From assembly GCA_964427915.1 (NCBI GenBank), contig CAYRWA010000058.1, positions 1 through 64,000 on the forward strand: a DNA stretch of 64,000 nt, read 5' to 3'. The notes beneath the pieces are model-generated. The model was not told the origin of the DNA and ran no database searches. It was given only the letters and a program-made list of their open reading frames with translations. Below are positions 34,883 through 44,236 of the stretch, piece after piece; position 1 is the first letter of the stretch, and the number at the start of each line of letters is the position of its first letter. Made by a program: the position numbers and the translations under genes. The DNA is from JAGLCW01 sp964427915 (lineage in GTDB: Bacteria; Caldisericota; Caldisericia; UBA6126).

Positions 34883-36659
34883 CGAACAACAAAAAGGACG
34901 AATTGTCAGCATATCTGGCCCTCTTATTGTAGCTGAGGATTTACCTCAAGCTCATATGATGGAGGTTGTCCGAATTGGAAATGAAAAACTCTTTGGAGAA
35001 ATTATTGAGCTTCACAAAAACCTTGTATATATTCAATGTTACGAGGAAACGACAGGACTTCGACCAGGTGAACCTGTTACCTCTTCGGGATTTCCTCTAT
35101 CTGTAACCCTTGGACCTGGTATCATTGGTTCCATTTATGATGGCGTGCAGCGTCCTCTAGATGTTATTTATAAGGAACATGGAGATTTTATTGCGCGTGG
35201 TATTGATGTAGACCCTCTATCTTACAGTAAAAAATGGGATTTTCATCCATTGAAAAAAAGAGGAGATACAGTACGAGAAGGAGAAAAAATCGGATGGATC
35301 CAAGAGACCCCCACCATTCAGCATTATATTATGATACCACCAGGTTTATCTGGTGAGATTGACTCCATCGAAGAAGGCCCCTTTACAATACAAGAATCTA
35401 TTGCTACCCTGAAAAGTGAAGAAGGCTCTATCCAGCCTATTACCATGATGCAAATTTGGCCTGTACGAACCAAACGTCCTTTTTCTAAGCGTATTGTTCC
35501 CACACAACCCTTAATAACAGGACAACGCGTTATTGACATGTTTTACCCTGTTGCCGAAGGAGGAACCGCTTGCGTACCAGGACCCTTTGGATCAGGAAAG
35601 ACCGTTATTCAGCATCAATTAGCAAAATGGGCTTCTGCCGATATGATTGTTTATGTTGGTTGTGGAGAGCGTGGAAATGAGATGACTGACGTATTAATGG
35701 AGTTTCCTCATTTAAAAGACCCCAAAACGGGACGATCTTTAATGGAAAGAACCATCCTCATTGCGAACACCTCTAACATGCCTGTAGCAGCTAGGGAAGC
35801 ATCTGTGTATAGTGGCATCACCATCGCAGAGTACTTTCGTGATATGGGATACAATGTTGCTATTATGGCGGATTCTACATCTAGATGGGCTGAAGCAATG
35901 AGAGAGATATCGGGTCGCTTAGAAGAAATGCCTGGCGAAGAAGGTTATCCAGCCTATTTATCATCTCGAGTTGCCGGTTTCTATGAACGATCCGGGAAAG
36001 TTGAAACTCTTGGAGGTGACGAAGGAAGCCTTTCTGTTATTGGTGCAGTATCTCCCCCCGGGGGTGACTTATCAGAACCTGTTGTGCAAGCAACGCTTCG
36101 AGTTGTGAAGGTCTTTTGGTCACTAGAAGCTTCTTTAGCCTATGCAAGACACTTCCCTGCGATTAACTGGCTGAATAGCTATTCGTTGTACTCGAGTCTA
36201 ACAGATGCTTACTTTGAACGTACAATCGATAAGCTTTGGCCTACCTATCGCATACAGGCAATGAGTCTGCTTCAAAAGGAAAACGAGTTAAACGAAATCG
36301 TAAGACTTGTAGGAACAGACGCTCTTTCAGAAGCTGAAAAACTTGTTATGGAAATATCCAAGTCAATCCGAGAAGATTTCCTTCATCAAAATGCTTTTGA
36401 TGATATAGATACCTTTACCAGCGGTAAAAAACAGTTCTATATGGTGCAAAACATTCTTACTCTCTACAGTGAATCACTGTCTAGAATAAAGACACACAAA
36501 ACATTAAAAGTAAGTGATATCATGGCTTTACCAGTTCGCGGTTCGATTGCCCGTGTGAAATACATTTCTGAAGAAGATATTCAGAAATGTGACCTTACTG
36601 CCCAAATCAAAGAAGCCTTAGACAAGCTTACTTCTTCGCTGGAGGAATCCAATGATTAA
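34875..36659 (+). CDS. ntpA: V-type ATP synthase catalytic subunit A
   Basis: 594 aa. Walker A GPFGSGKTVIQHQ near residues 235-245. The A-subunit insert follows the N-terminal barrel (GSIYDGVQRPLD). Then VYVGCGERGNEM, MADSTSRWAEAMREIS and SGRLEEMPGEEGYPAYL, all diagnostic. The ATG at 34875 has AAGGAG 6 bases upstream. It hydrolyses or makes ATP at the A/B interface. It overlaps ntpB by 8 bases. Confidence 0.97.
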   Translation: MSNEQQKGRIVSISGPLIVAEDLPQAHMMEVVRIGNEKLFGEIIELHKNLVYIQCYEETTGLRPGEPVTSSGFPLSVTLGPGIIGSIYDGVQRPLDVIYKEHGDFIARGIDVDPLSYSKKWDFHPLKKRGDTVREGEKIGWIQETPTIQHYIMIPPGLSGEIDSIEEGPFTIQESIATLKSEEGSIQPITMMQIWPVRTKRPFSKRIVPTQPLITGQRVIDMFYPVAEGGTACVPGPFGSGKTVIQHQLAKWASADMIVYVGCGERGNEMTDVLMEFPHLKDPKTGRSLMERTILIANTSNMPVAAREASVYSGITIAEYFRDMGYNVAIMADSTSRWAEAMREISGRLEEMPGEEGYPAYLSSRVAGFYERSGKVETLGGDEGSLSVIGAVSPPGGDLSEPVVQATLRVVKVFWSLEASLAYARHFPAINWLNSYSLYSSLTDAYFERTIDKLWPTYRIQAMSLLQKENELNEIVRLVGTDALSEAEKLVMEISKSIREDFLHQNAFDDIDTFTSGKKQFYMVQNILTLYSESLSRIKTHKTLKVSDIMALPVRGSIARVKYISEEDIQKCDLTAQIKEALDKLTSSLEESND

Positions 36660-38031
36660 AGAATACAAAACCCTATCGGATGTTGCTGGTCCAATTATCA
36701 TCGTGGATGGATTAGAAGGTTGTAGCTATGGAGAATTGGTAGAAATTTACCTTCCAGACGGAACCGTTCGTCATGGGGAAGTACTAAAAGCTGAAGAAAA
36801 CAAAGCCCTTATCCAGATGTTTGAGGGAACGGAAAACTTAAACATTGAATCGACTCGAATTCGTTTTAGTGGGAAACCTTCTGAAATCAAACTTTCTCCT
36901 GACATTATTGGACGTGTCTTTAGCGGTTTAGGAAAACCAATTGACGATGGAGGCGAAATCATTGCTCAAGAAATCCGTACTACTATTGGAGAACCTATAA
37001 ACCCGTATGCGAGAGATTATCCATCTGAGTTTATTCAGACGGGTATATCTGGAATTGATGGCCTAAATACCCTTGTTAGAGGACAAAAATTGCCCATTTT
37101 TTCTGGTGCCGGCTTACCTCATAATGAACTCGCCCTACAAATAGCACGCCAAGCTAAAGTATTGAAAAAAAGCGATCAATTTGCTGTTGTTTTTGGGGCT
37201 ATGGGGGTTACATTTGATGAATCAAACGAGTTTATTAGCTCTCTTCGGGAGAGCGGAGCTATTGAACGGTCGGTACTGTTTATTAACCTTGCAAACGATC
37301 CAGTTATTGAACGTTTAGCTGTCCCAAAGTATGCTTTAACTACAGCAGAATACCTAGCTTTTGATTTAGGGTATCACGTACTTGTTATTCTGACAGATAT
37401 GACAAATTATTGCGAAGCATTGCGAGAAGTTTCTGCAGCTCGAAAAGAAATTCCAGGACGACGAGGATATCCAGGTTATATGTACACCGATCTGGCAACA
37501 ATTTATGAGAGATGCGGCCGGATCAAAGACAAAAGCGGTTCTATCACCATGATGCCCATTTTATCGATGCCAGATGACGACAAAACTCACCCAATCCCTG
37601 ATTTGACTGGATATATTACGGAAGGACAGATTTTTGTTTCTCGGTCCTTGTATGCCAAAGGCTACTATCCTGCAATCGACGTACTACCTTCCTTGTCCCG
37701 ATTGAAAGACAAAGGAATTGGCGCCGACAAGACTCGCGAAGATCATGCAAATCTTATGAATCAGCTTTTTTCAGCCTATGCGCATGGACGCGAAGTTCAA
37801 GAGTTAGCAGTAATTCTTGGTGAAAGCGCATTAAGTGATATTGATCAACTCTATATCAAGTTTGCGGATGAATTTGAGAAACGTTATGTGAAGCAGAATA
37901 ACCGTGAAGATAGAACAATTACAGAAACACTAGATCTTGGATGGGAGTTGTTGCAAATTTTACCTGAATCTGAAATGACTCGAGTTCGAGACGAGTTTAT
38001 TGAAAAGTATTATAAAAAAGGTGGACGATAG
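36652..38031 (+). CDS. ntpB: V-type ATP synthase subunit B
   Basis: 459-aa non-catalytic partner. It begins YKTLSDVAGPIIIVDGLEG and has SGAGLPHNELALQIARQA in place of a Walker A. Then VFGAMGVTFDESNEF, LTDMTNYCEALREVSAARKEIPGRRGYPGYMY (two adjoining segments) and SGSITMMPILSMPDDD. Complete by length. The start overlaps ntpA by 8 bases; GGAGG lies just upstream. Confidence 0.97.
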   Translation: MIKEYKTLSDVAGPIIIVDGLEGCSYGELVEIYLPDGTVRHGEVLKAEENKALIQMFEGTENLNIESTRIRFSGKPSEIKLSPDIIGRVFSGLGKPIDDGGEIIAQEIRTTIGEPINPYARDYPSEFIQTGISGIDGLNTLVRGQKLPIFSGAGLPHNELALQIARQAKVLKKSDQFAVVFGAMGVTFDESNEFISSLRESGAIERSVLFINLANDPVIERLAVPKYALTTAEYLAFDLGYHVLVILTDMTNYCEALREVSAARKEIPGRRGYPGYMYTDLATIYERCGRIKDKSGSITMMPILSMPDDDKTHPIPDLTGYITEGQIFVSRSLYAKGYYPAIDVLPSLSRLKDKGIGADKTREDHANLMNQLFSAYAHGREVQELAVILGESALSDIDQLYIKFADEFEKRYVKQNNREDRTITETLDLGWELLQILPESEMTRVRDEFIEKYYKKGGR

Positions 38032-38660
38032 TGGCACAACGAGTAAGCCCAACTCGTATGAAGCTGTTGGAAATACGAAAAAGGCACAAAACAGCTAAAC
38101 GAGGTCATAAACTCCTAAAAGAAAAGCTTGAGGCTCTAGCAAGAGAATTGGTTGAACTTGCAAAAGAGTTTGAGAAACAAGAGAAAATTGTTGGAGACAA
38201 ATTACCTCATATTTTAGAAGAGTTTTTAGTCCTTCGTACAACAGTTACAGACGAGGAAATGAGAAATATTGTATCGGATTATCCTTCTGAATTCGAACTT
38301 ACTATGTCGGAGAAGAATATTATGAATATTGTTCTTCCCGAATTCCACATACGCCATAGTCATCCCTCTAAGCCTGTTTTTAACGAGTGTGGTTTAAATC
38401 CTGCCTTTGATATTGTACTTAGGGAATTCGATCTTATATTAGATGATTTATTGAAACTTGCAGAACTAGAATTTTCTATTTATGAAGTGGCTAAAATTGT
38501 CGAAATGACGAAACGCCGTGTGAATGCTTTAGAGTATGTTTTAATCCCAGAGTTGGAAGCAACTGTAAAGTATATTACTTCGAAACTTGAAGAAAACGAA
38601 CGCTCTACTACAATAAGGTTAATGAAAATTAAAGATATCTTAAGCAAACGTTCGTATTAG
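38031..38660 (+). CDS. ntpD: V-type ATP synthase subunit D
   Basis: 209-aa central shaft subunit, an antiparallel coiled coil. It begins RVSPTRMKLLEIRKRHKTAKRGHKLLKEK (read in two parts), the diagnostic N-terminus, and ends near RRVNALEYVLIPELEATVKYI. The start is GTG, sharing one base with the ntpB stop (TAGTG). It ends the operon; no ntpH or ntpJ (K+ transporter) gene follows. Confidence 0.95.
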   Translation: MAQRVSPTRMKLLEIRKRHKTAKRGHKLLKEKLEALARELVELAKEFEKQEKIVGDKLPHILEEFLVLRTTVTDEEMRNIVSDYPSEFELTMSEKNIMNIVLPEFHIRHSHPSKPVFNECGLNPAFDIVLREFDLILDDLLKLAELEFSIYEVAKIVEMTKRRVNALEYVLIPELEATVKYITSKLEENERSTTIRLMKIKDILSKRSY

Positions 38661-38710
38661 CTTTGTCCAAAATATCGTGATACGCCGTCTTAAGTAGGAG
38701 ATTCCGCAAA

Positions 38711-39502
38711 ATGCAAAAACAAATGAAGTTGCACGTCTATGTAATGAGTTGCAACATTGGTTCAAGAAGAAAATGTGAAGAATTAATCCGAAATGGATAC
38801 TTTTTTGTGAATGGTAGTATGATTTGTCAACCCGAAGCCCTTATTGATTCGGAAAACGATGTTGTTACCTACAAAGAAAATGTCATAAAACCTGACTACA
38901 CTTCTTATTACTACTTGTTTTATAAACCTCTAAAAGTTGTAACAACAACTTCCGATCCCGAAAAAAGAAGAACAGTTATGGATTTTTTTCCAAAAAACCT
39001 TCCCATTTTTCCTGTAGGGAGGCTTGATTACAATTCGGAAGGCCTTGTGATCATGACAAACGATGGTGATTTTGCAAATAAAATCACACACCCTAGACAT
39101 CACATCCCCAAGACCTATATAGTGCGAGTAAGAGGCGTACCCGAGCTGAAAGCTATTGAGCGTTTACGAAAAGGAATTTTTATGGACGGGTATCGATCAA
39201 AACCTGCCTATATTAGAATGTTAACAAAGAATAGAGAGTCATCAATATACGAAGTTGTTTTAGAAGAGGGGAAAAACCATCAGATACGAAACATGTTCTT
39301 GTACATGGGTCATCCAGTTTTAACTCTGAAAAGAGTTGCCATTGGAACCCTAAAAATTGATGCATTGCAACCTGGAGAATATCGTACAATCTCTCAAAAA
39401 GAACGGAACCAGTTGTTCCAGCATTCTTTATCCGTTAAGCAAAGAATCCAAAAAAAGAGAGAGATAAGAGAAAAGAAGCAACGGCTCTCTTCAGGTTCTT
39501 AG
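38711..39502 (+). CDS. 23S rRNA/16S rRNA pseudouridine synthase, RsuA/RluB family
   Basis: 263 aa. An S4 RNA-binding domain (LHVYVMSCNIGSRRKCEELI) precedes the catalytic domain, which has the family motif FPVGRLDYNSEGLVIMTNDG with catalytic Asp, then PKTYIVRV and EGKNHQIRNMF. The C-terminus is a basic tail. TAGGAG lies 10 bases before the ATG. RluB (large subunit) is the likeliest identity, but RsuA/RluE/RluF cannot be excluded. It runs convergent to the subtilase gene, with a 4-base overlap of 3' ends. Confidence 0.9.
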   Translation: MQKQMKLHVYVMSCNIGSRRKCEELIRNGYFFVNGSMICQPEALIDSENDVVTYKENVIKPDYTSYYYLFYKPLKVVTTTSDPEKRRTVMDFFPKNLPIFPVGRLDYNSEGLVIMTNDGDFANKITHPRHHIPKTYIVRVRGVPELKAIERLRKGIFMDGYRSKPAYIRMLTKNRESSIYEVVLEEGKNHQIRNMFLYMGHPVLTLKRVAIGTLKIDALQPGEYRTISQKERNQLFQHSLSVKQRIQKKREIREKKQRLSSGS

Positions 39503-42500
39503 ATATCCCTCTGCTTGGCTAGAAGAAATAAATCCTTTATATTTATGACACCATCCTGAAAACAATCAAACAAGGGATTCCAAGATGTATCATGGATAGT
39601 ATTGCCAAAGTTTTGCTCCAATAGTAGGATGTCTTCTTCGTCTATTTGATTGTTTTTATTGAAATCACCCAGTAAAAAGTCATCTTTTGACACAATGGTT
39701 TCGTGAATCATCTTTTTTGGTTTCTCAATTCTGTAGGCATATGGAATAATTCCTTCTACATCAAAGGAAGGGACGTAGTCTTTATCGTCTGGACTTGAAC
39801 AGCGCAAGAGGAGTTGAACATACGATACTACCTTATCAGAACTTGCTGCTTGTTTGTGCAGGAGTCGAATCAAATTTGTACTCTTTTGAACCTCAATAGA
39901 CACCTCTTCTTTATCAGACACTTGTACAATTTGAAGGGAAGAATCTAGACCAATAGTAATATCAAGGAGTCCTTCGTAAACATTGTGGACTTTTATTTCT
40001 ACTTCAAAAACTTCTCCGTCTCGAACTTTTTGTGGTGTACAGAATTCCAAAATAGGAAAAGGAGGGAGATTTGACTCTAACACTTCGAAAGAAATAGACT
40101 CACTTTTTATGAACGTATTTAGTTCTTGAATCTTGCGGTGGGTCTCTTTTTTATTTTCTTGTATGGTTGTTACGTAAATTTCTTCAATGCTAGGCATTGT
40201 AACCGTAAAATAATAGCGCCCGTTTGGTAAAAACGGTTGTCGATAGGGGTCATAGCCATCCCAAAAATAATCATAGCGACCAACAGGAACTGAATCCCCA
40301 TAGAAAATGGAGTCTATCTTATTTCCATATTCGTCATGAATCGTAAGGAACACTTGATCGGCGTAGTTTCGAACTCGATCAACCGATCGGAGTACTGACC
40401 CATCTTCTTTTATGTAAGTAGAACGTGTAATAGTTCCTGAATTCAACTGAAAAGAAAGAAACCCAAAGTTTTCTTTATCCATGTGAAGAGTTTTCAAGGA
40501 TAATGAAACATCTGATATCGGTGGCTGTATAATGGTGGTACTTTTGGAAGACACAACAAAAGGGATATGCAATGAGAGATCAAGATTTGGCATATCCTCA
40601 CTAGGCATAATACGAATCCAAACAACTCCTTCAACTGCTAGTGGAAGTTCTGTTTCTGTAGGATATAACCAACACTTTACAGTTTCTGTAGAGTGTGGAG
40701 AAAGGGTTACAAAAGGTTTATCAAAAACACCAATATACGATTCTGCATAGTTATGATTGGATAGTATTTCGGTAGTTAATGTTCCGGAAACAAAATGATC
40801 AGACACGTTTTTTAATTGAATCTCGATAGGGTTTTCTAGTTCTTCAGAACCCACCATAATCGAATGGGGCGTAGCAAGAAGTGGACTTGTTATAGCGGCT
40901 TCAAGGTTCACTTGACCAGATCCCTGATAGAAGAATGAAAAGAAGCTCCCTGTTAAAGGATTTTGTAAAAGCGTTGAAGTGTTCATCATTAAGGCAGTAA
41001 TTTCATCAATGCTTAAAAAGGGATAAATGTGCCGAAGAATAGCAGCACAACCTGAAATAACCGGAGTAGCCATGGATGTACCCTGTTTTTTCCCCCATTG
41101 GGGTGGTGTTTCCTTCGTATCCAATGTTGGAATGGAAGAATAAATGGAAGTACCAGGAGCTGTAATTTCAGGTTTGAAAAAACCATCATCAACTGAAAAA
41201 CATGGTCCTGCTGATGTATAAGAGGCGATCATCGACTGGGTTTCTTGATACGAAACATAGCCTATTCCATCCACTACATCTTGCAATTGCTTTTGCAATG
41301 TAGCACTTACCATCATGCAAGGGATAAAGTTATGCTTATAGGGGTCAGCAATGCCTTCTAATGTAAGAGAAGGACTAAAGCTTCTTTCGTCATAATTGAA
41401 AATGATACAAGCCAAAGCTCCGGCTTCTTTAGCATTAATGTTTTTTTCAAAAAAAGTAATTCCCTTGTCTTTTGGACCTCGTTGAATAAGAGCAATTTTA
41501 CCATTCAGATCGGATTGATTGCATTCCTCTTCAGAACCAAATCCGCAGTATACAATATCTAGCCCATCAAGTTCCGAAGTAAAGGGAGGAGAAAACCGTG
41601 AATTTTGACCCAAAAAAGTTCTTTGACTGACCGGCGTATGAATTGTAAATGGTTGCATTAGTCGATCATCAGATGCTGCTACTTGCAGTACCGAATCAAA
41701 AACACCAGGAGCATCGATGGGCCATTGATTGTATTCTGTTCTACTCCCCCCATTTCCTGCAGCCGCCACTATCATGACTCCACTAGCCTTTGTCATTTGG
41801 AAGGCTTCAAAATAAGGGTTGTCTTCCACTATGGAAGGGTTTTCCCCAGGATGTCCTAAGGATAAATTGATCACAGAACATTGATCTTGAACTGCATATT
41901 CGCATGCCGTAATAAGAGTATAAGAGGGAGCACCACCGCTTTTATTGGAGGGAAACACTTTGTATGCGTATAAAGTAGCATCAGGACAAATACCATGAAG
42001 AGACAGAGACGAAGGATTGTTACCACCAGCAATTCCTGCCACATGGGTACCGTGGCCACCAGTAAAAGTAGAATCATCGATTGGATCGGGATCACCTGGT
42101 TTTTCTTTTCCTTGATCTTCTTCCGGATAATAACAATCCCACCCTCCTGCAATCTTCGATGAATCTTGGGCAAAGCCAGGTGGGTAAAAATCAGGATGGT
42201 TATAGTCTATTCCTGAGTCCACAATACCAATGCGGATATCGGGATTTGGTTCAACAATCACTTTATTGTAGTGTTCTAATAATGGGACATCGTTTCGTAG
42301 TATTGTATCTATTGTTACATCTCGCAATGGGTAAAATAGTTTGTTGTCACGATATATTGTTATAACACTTGGGTTTTTTGCGAGATATGGTAAAGCATAC
42401 TCTGGAAGAGATAACGCAAATCCATTGTAAACAATTTGCCATTGTCCTAGAACTTGTATTCTATCATTTAAAGGTAACGTATCTAGTATTTCTTGTTGTT

Positions 42501-42795
42501 TGCTTTGCAACCATTCCTTGTAGGACTTTTCGCCATGAATAATACTGGAGCTACTTATAGGTAATCCTTGATTACGACTATTTTTTTCAACGATGGAGGG
42601 TTGCTTGCACTTCACAATGACACGAACAAGTTTAGAGCTAGAAAAGAAAGGACGGGATTCGAAGGAGAAATTTTGATACTTACTTGTGGCTGGAGTAGTA
42701 TTTTTATCACTGAATCCATATGTATAAGAGGGAACAAGAAAAAGGCACACCAAGAGAACCCAAGCTACAAATTTAAATAGATAAGTTTTCATCAT
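39499..42795 (-). CDS. Secreted subtilisin-like serine protease with PA, cohesin-like and dockerin-like domains
   Basis: 1098 aa with a signal peptide (residues about 1-27). Catalytic triad: Asp193 in IVDSGIDYNHPDF, His248 in GGHGTHVAG and Ser in QGTSMATPVISG (about 573). A PA domain is inserted between His and Ser (KIALIQRG, then KEAGALACIIFNYD). An Fn3-like domain follows, as in lactocepin/C5a-peptidase types. Residues about 935-1035 (VRDGEVFEVEIKVHNV) look like a cohesin fold. The last 60 residues hold two Ca-loop repeats of dockerin type (DFNKNNQIDEEDI and DCFQDGVINIKDL). GAGGTGA precedes the ATG. No LPXTG anchor is seen. It is probably extracellular, in protein degradation or envelope remodelling. 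Confidence 0.9.
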   Translation of the reverse strand: MMKTYLFKFVAWVLLVCLFLVPSYTYGFSDKNTTPATSKYQNFSFESRPFFSSSKLVRVIVKCKQPSIVEKNSRNQGLPISSSSIIHGEKSYKEWLQSKQQEILDTLPLNDRIQVLGQWQIVYNGFALSLPEYALPYLAKNPSVITIYRDNKLFYPLRDVTIDTILRNDVPLLEHYNKVIVEPNPDIRIGIVDSGIDYNHPDFYPPGFAQDSSKIAGGWDCYYPEEDQGKEKPGDPDPIDDSTFTGGHGTHVAGIAGGNNPSSLSLHGICPDATLYAYKVFPSNKSGGAPSYTLITACEYAVQDQCSVINLSLGHPGENPSIVEDNPYFEAFQMTKASGVMIVAAAGNGGSRTEYNQWPIDAPGVFDSVLQVAASDDRLMQPFTIHTPVSQRTFLGQNSRFSPPFTSELDGLDIVYCGFGSEEECNQSDLNGKIALIQRGPKDKGITFFEKNINAKEAGALACIIFNYDERSFSPSLTLEGIADPYKHNFIPCMMVSATLQKQLQDVVDGIGYVSYQETQSMIASYTSAGPCFSVDDGFFKPEITAPGTSIYSSIPTLDTKETPPQWGKKQGTSMATPVISGCAAILRHIYPFLSIDEITALMMNTSTLLQNPLTGSFFSFFYQGSGQVNLEAAITSPLLATPHSIMVGSEELENPIEIQLKNVSDHFVSGTLTTEILSNHNYAESYIGVFDKPFVTLSPHSTETVKCWLYPTETELPLAVEGVVWIRIMPSEDMPNLDLSLHIPFVVSSKSTTIIQPPISDVSLSLKTLHMDKENFGFLSFQLNSGTITRSTYIKEDGSVLRSVDRVRNYADQVFLTIHDEYGNKIDSIFYGDSVPVGRYDYFWDGYDPYRQPFLPNGRYYFTVTMPSIEEIYVTTIQENKKETHRKIQELNTFIKSESISFEVLESNLPPFPILEFCTPQKVRDGEVFEVEIKVHNVYEGLLDITIGLDSSLQIVQVSDKEEVSIEVQKSTNLIRLLHKQAASSDKVVSYVQLLLRCSSPDDKDYVPSFDVEGIIPYAYRIEKPKKMIHETIVSKDDFLLGDFNKNNQIDEEDILLLEQNFGNTIHDTSWNPLFDCFQDGVINIKDLFLLAKQRDI

Positions 42796-42830
42796 TCACC
42801 TCAATCGGTTTATTTTTATTTAATTCAATA

Positions 42831-42836
42831 TACAAT
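42831..42836 (+). promoter_or_regulatory. Putative -10 box of the Nudix gene
   Basis: TACAAT at 42831-42836 lies 6 bases before the ATG at 42843, with no Shine-Dalgarno site; the predicted start point coincides with the ATG. The -35 region (TTTATT-like near 42809) is weak. Confidence 0.4.
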
Positions 42837-42842
42837 ATATTC

Positions 42843-43265
42843 ATGAGATTTGAAAAATCTTGTGGAACAATTATTTATAGATATGAACAAAATCGAGTAT
42901 TATACTTGCTTGTACGATACCGTTTGTATTCTCGCTATTGGGGCCTTATTAAAGGACATGTTGAAGATCAAGAGAGTGAAATTCAAACAGCAATGCGTGA
43001 AGTCTACGAAGAAGTTGGTTTTCAAGATGTTCAATTGATTCCCGGTTTTCGAGAAACAATAAGTTACTGTCCTTTTCCTGATTGCGTAAAAGATGTTGTT
43101 TTTTTCCTTGGTACTACAGAAGAAAAGAATATCAGTTTTATTACGAATGAACATGATGATTTTATGTGGTTGTCAGAAAAAGAGGCTCGAAATCATTTGA
43201 AACATGGTAATGATCGATTTGTTGTTCATCGAGCCGAGTTGTTTTTGCAAAATGTAGTGCAATGA
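42843..43265 (+). CDS. Nudix hydrolase
   Basis: A 140-aa small Nudix protein. The box is complete: G-H-V-E-D-Q-E, seven residues, then REVYEEVGF (about residues 39-60), with the metal-binding glutamates present. The N-terminus EKSCGTIIYRYEQN, with LIKG before the box, resembles Ap4A (diadenosine polyphosphate) hydrolases; the substrate is not proven. No ribosome-binding site precedes the ATG. It is followed 12 bases later by the desulfoferrodoxin gene and may be co-transcribed with it. Confidence 0.88.
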   Translation: MRFEKSCGTIIYRYEQNRVLYLLVRYRLYSRYWGLIKGHVEDQESEIQTAMREVYEEVGFQDVQLIPGFRETISYCPFPDCVKDVVFFLGTTEEKNISFITNEHDDFMWLSEKEARNHLKHGNDRFVVHRAELFLQNVVQ

Positions 43266-43277
43266 TTGGAGGATTTT

Positions 43278-43670
43278 ATGGCTACTAAAGACAGTGTTTA
43301 TGAATGTGAAGTATGTGGCAATGTTGTAGAAACACTTCGAGGAGGAGTTGCTCCCTTGATTTGTTGCGGCAAACCAATGGTTGAACGAATTCCACAAACA
43401 GAAGACAAGGGCAACGAAAAACACAAACCCGTTGTTGAAAAACACGCTGACAAAATTGTTGTAAAGATCGGTGAAGTTCCCCATCCAATGGAAGAGAAGC
43501 ATCACATTGAATGGATCGAGTTCCGCAAAAAGGATGATTTTGTGATTCGCAAAGAAGTTGTCGGTCAAGAACTTGCTGAAGTCACTTTTGACATCCCACC
43601 ACAAGAAGGTACAGTATATGCTTTTTGTAATATTCATGGATTGTGGAAAACAGATCTAAAAGCATCCTAA
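43278..43670 (+). CDS. dfx: Desulfoferrodoxin (superoxide reductase, two-centre type)
   Basis: 130 aa. It reduces superoxide to peroxide without forming oxygen, and is typical of anaerobes. The N-terminal desulforedoxin-like Fe site has Cys10, Cys13, Cys29 and Cys30 (CEVCG ... ICCGKPM). The catalytic domain has the His ligands (EKHADK, HPMEEKHHIEW) and the Cys ligand in AFCNIHGLW. A Glu/Lys residue near the site (EKH) is present. GGAGG lies 5 bases before the ATG at 43278. Ferritin follows, so this looks like an oxidative-stress/iron pair. Confidence 0.96.
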   Translation: MATKDSVYECEVCGNVVETLRGGVAPLICCGKPMVERIPQTEDKGNEKHKPVVEKHADKIVVKIGEVPHPMEEKHHIEWIEFRKKDDFVIRKEVVGQELAEVTFDIPPQEGTVYAFCNIHGLWKTDLKAS

Positions 43671-43704
43671 AAGTCCGTTACCCTATAACCGAAAGGAGAA
43701 CAAT

Positions 43705-44211
43705 ATGAACAAAAAAGTTGAAAATGCTCTTAATCAACAAATTAATGAAGAACTCTATTCTGCCTATTTGTATCAAGCTATTCGAGCATATTTCGAAAGC
43801 ATTGGCCTTGCTGGCTTTTCCAATTGGATGAAAGTGCAAGCAGAAGAAGAAATGTTTCATGCAGAAAAGTTTTTTACTCATCTTACCCAGAGGGGAGGAA
43901 GAGTTCGATTTACCACCATAAAAGAACCTACTTTTGAGTGGAAATCGCCATTAGATGCATTTAAAGCATCTCTTGAACATGAAAAACACATTACTTCCTG
44001 TATACATGATTTAGTTGCCCTTACCCAAGAGGAGAAAGATTACTCCAGCAGGACTTTGCTAAATTGGTTTGTAGACGAACAAGTGGAAGAAGAAGATAAT
44101 GTTGGAAAAATTGTACAAGAACTTGAAATGGTTTCTGGCGATGGTAAAGGATTACTTATGCTTGATAGAGAGCTTAGCAATCGTACCTTTACCCCTCCTA
44201 CTGAAGAATAG
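43705..44211 (+). CDS. ftnA: Ferritin
   Basis: A 168-aa four-helix iron-storage protein. The ferroxidase ligands are visible: Glu15/16 (QQINEELYSAYLY), the E-x-x-H of QAEEEMFHAEKF, Glu in SLEHEKHIT, and DEQVEEE in helix D. It has the FtnA length, with no haem Met motif typical of bacterioferritin. GAAAGGAG lies 7 bases before the ATG. A TATAAC box at 43684-43689 could give a separate promoter, though no -35 is clear. Confidence 0.95.
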   Translation: MNKKVENALNQQINEELYSAYLYQAIRAYFESIGLAGFSNWMKVQAEEEMFHAEKFFTHLTQRGGRVRFTTIKEPTFEWKSPLDAFKASLEHEKHITSCIHDLVALTQEEKDYSSRTLLNWFVDEQVEEEDNVGKIVQELEMVSGDGKGLLMLDRELSNRTFTPPTEE

Positions 44212-44236
44212 AAGTAGTTGTCTTGGTTGCATATTC

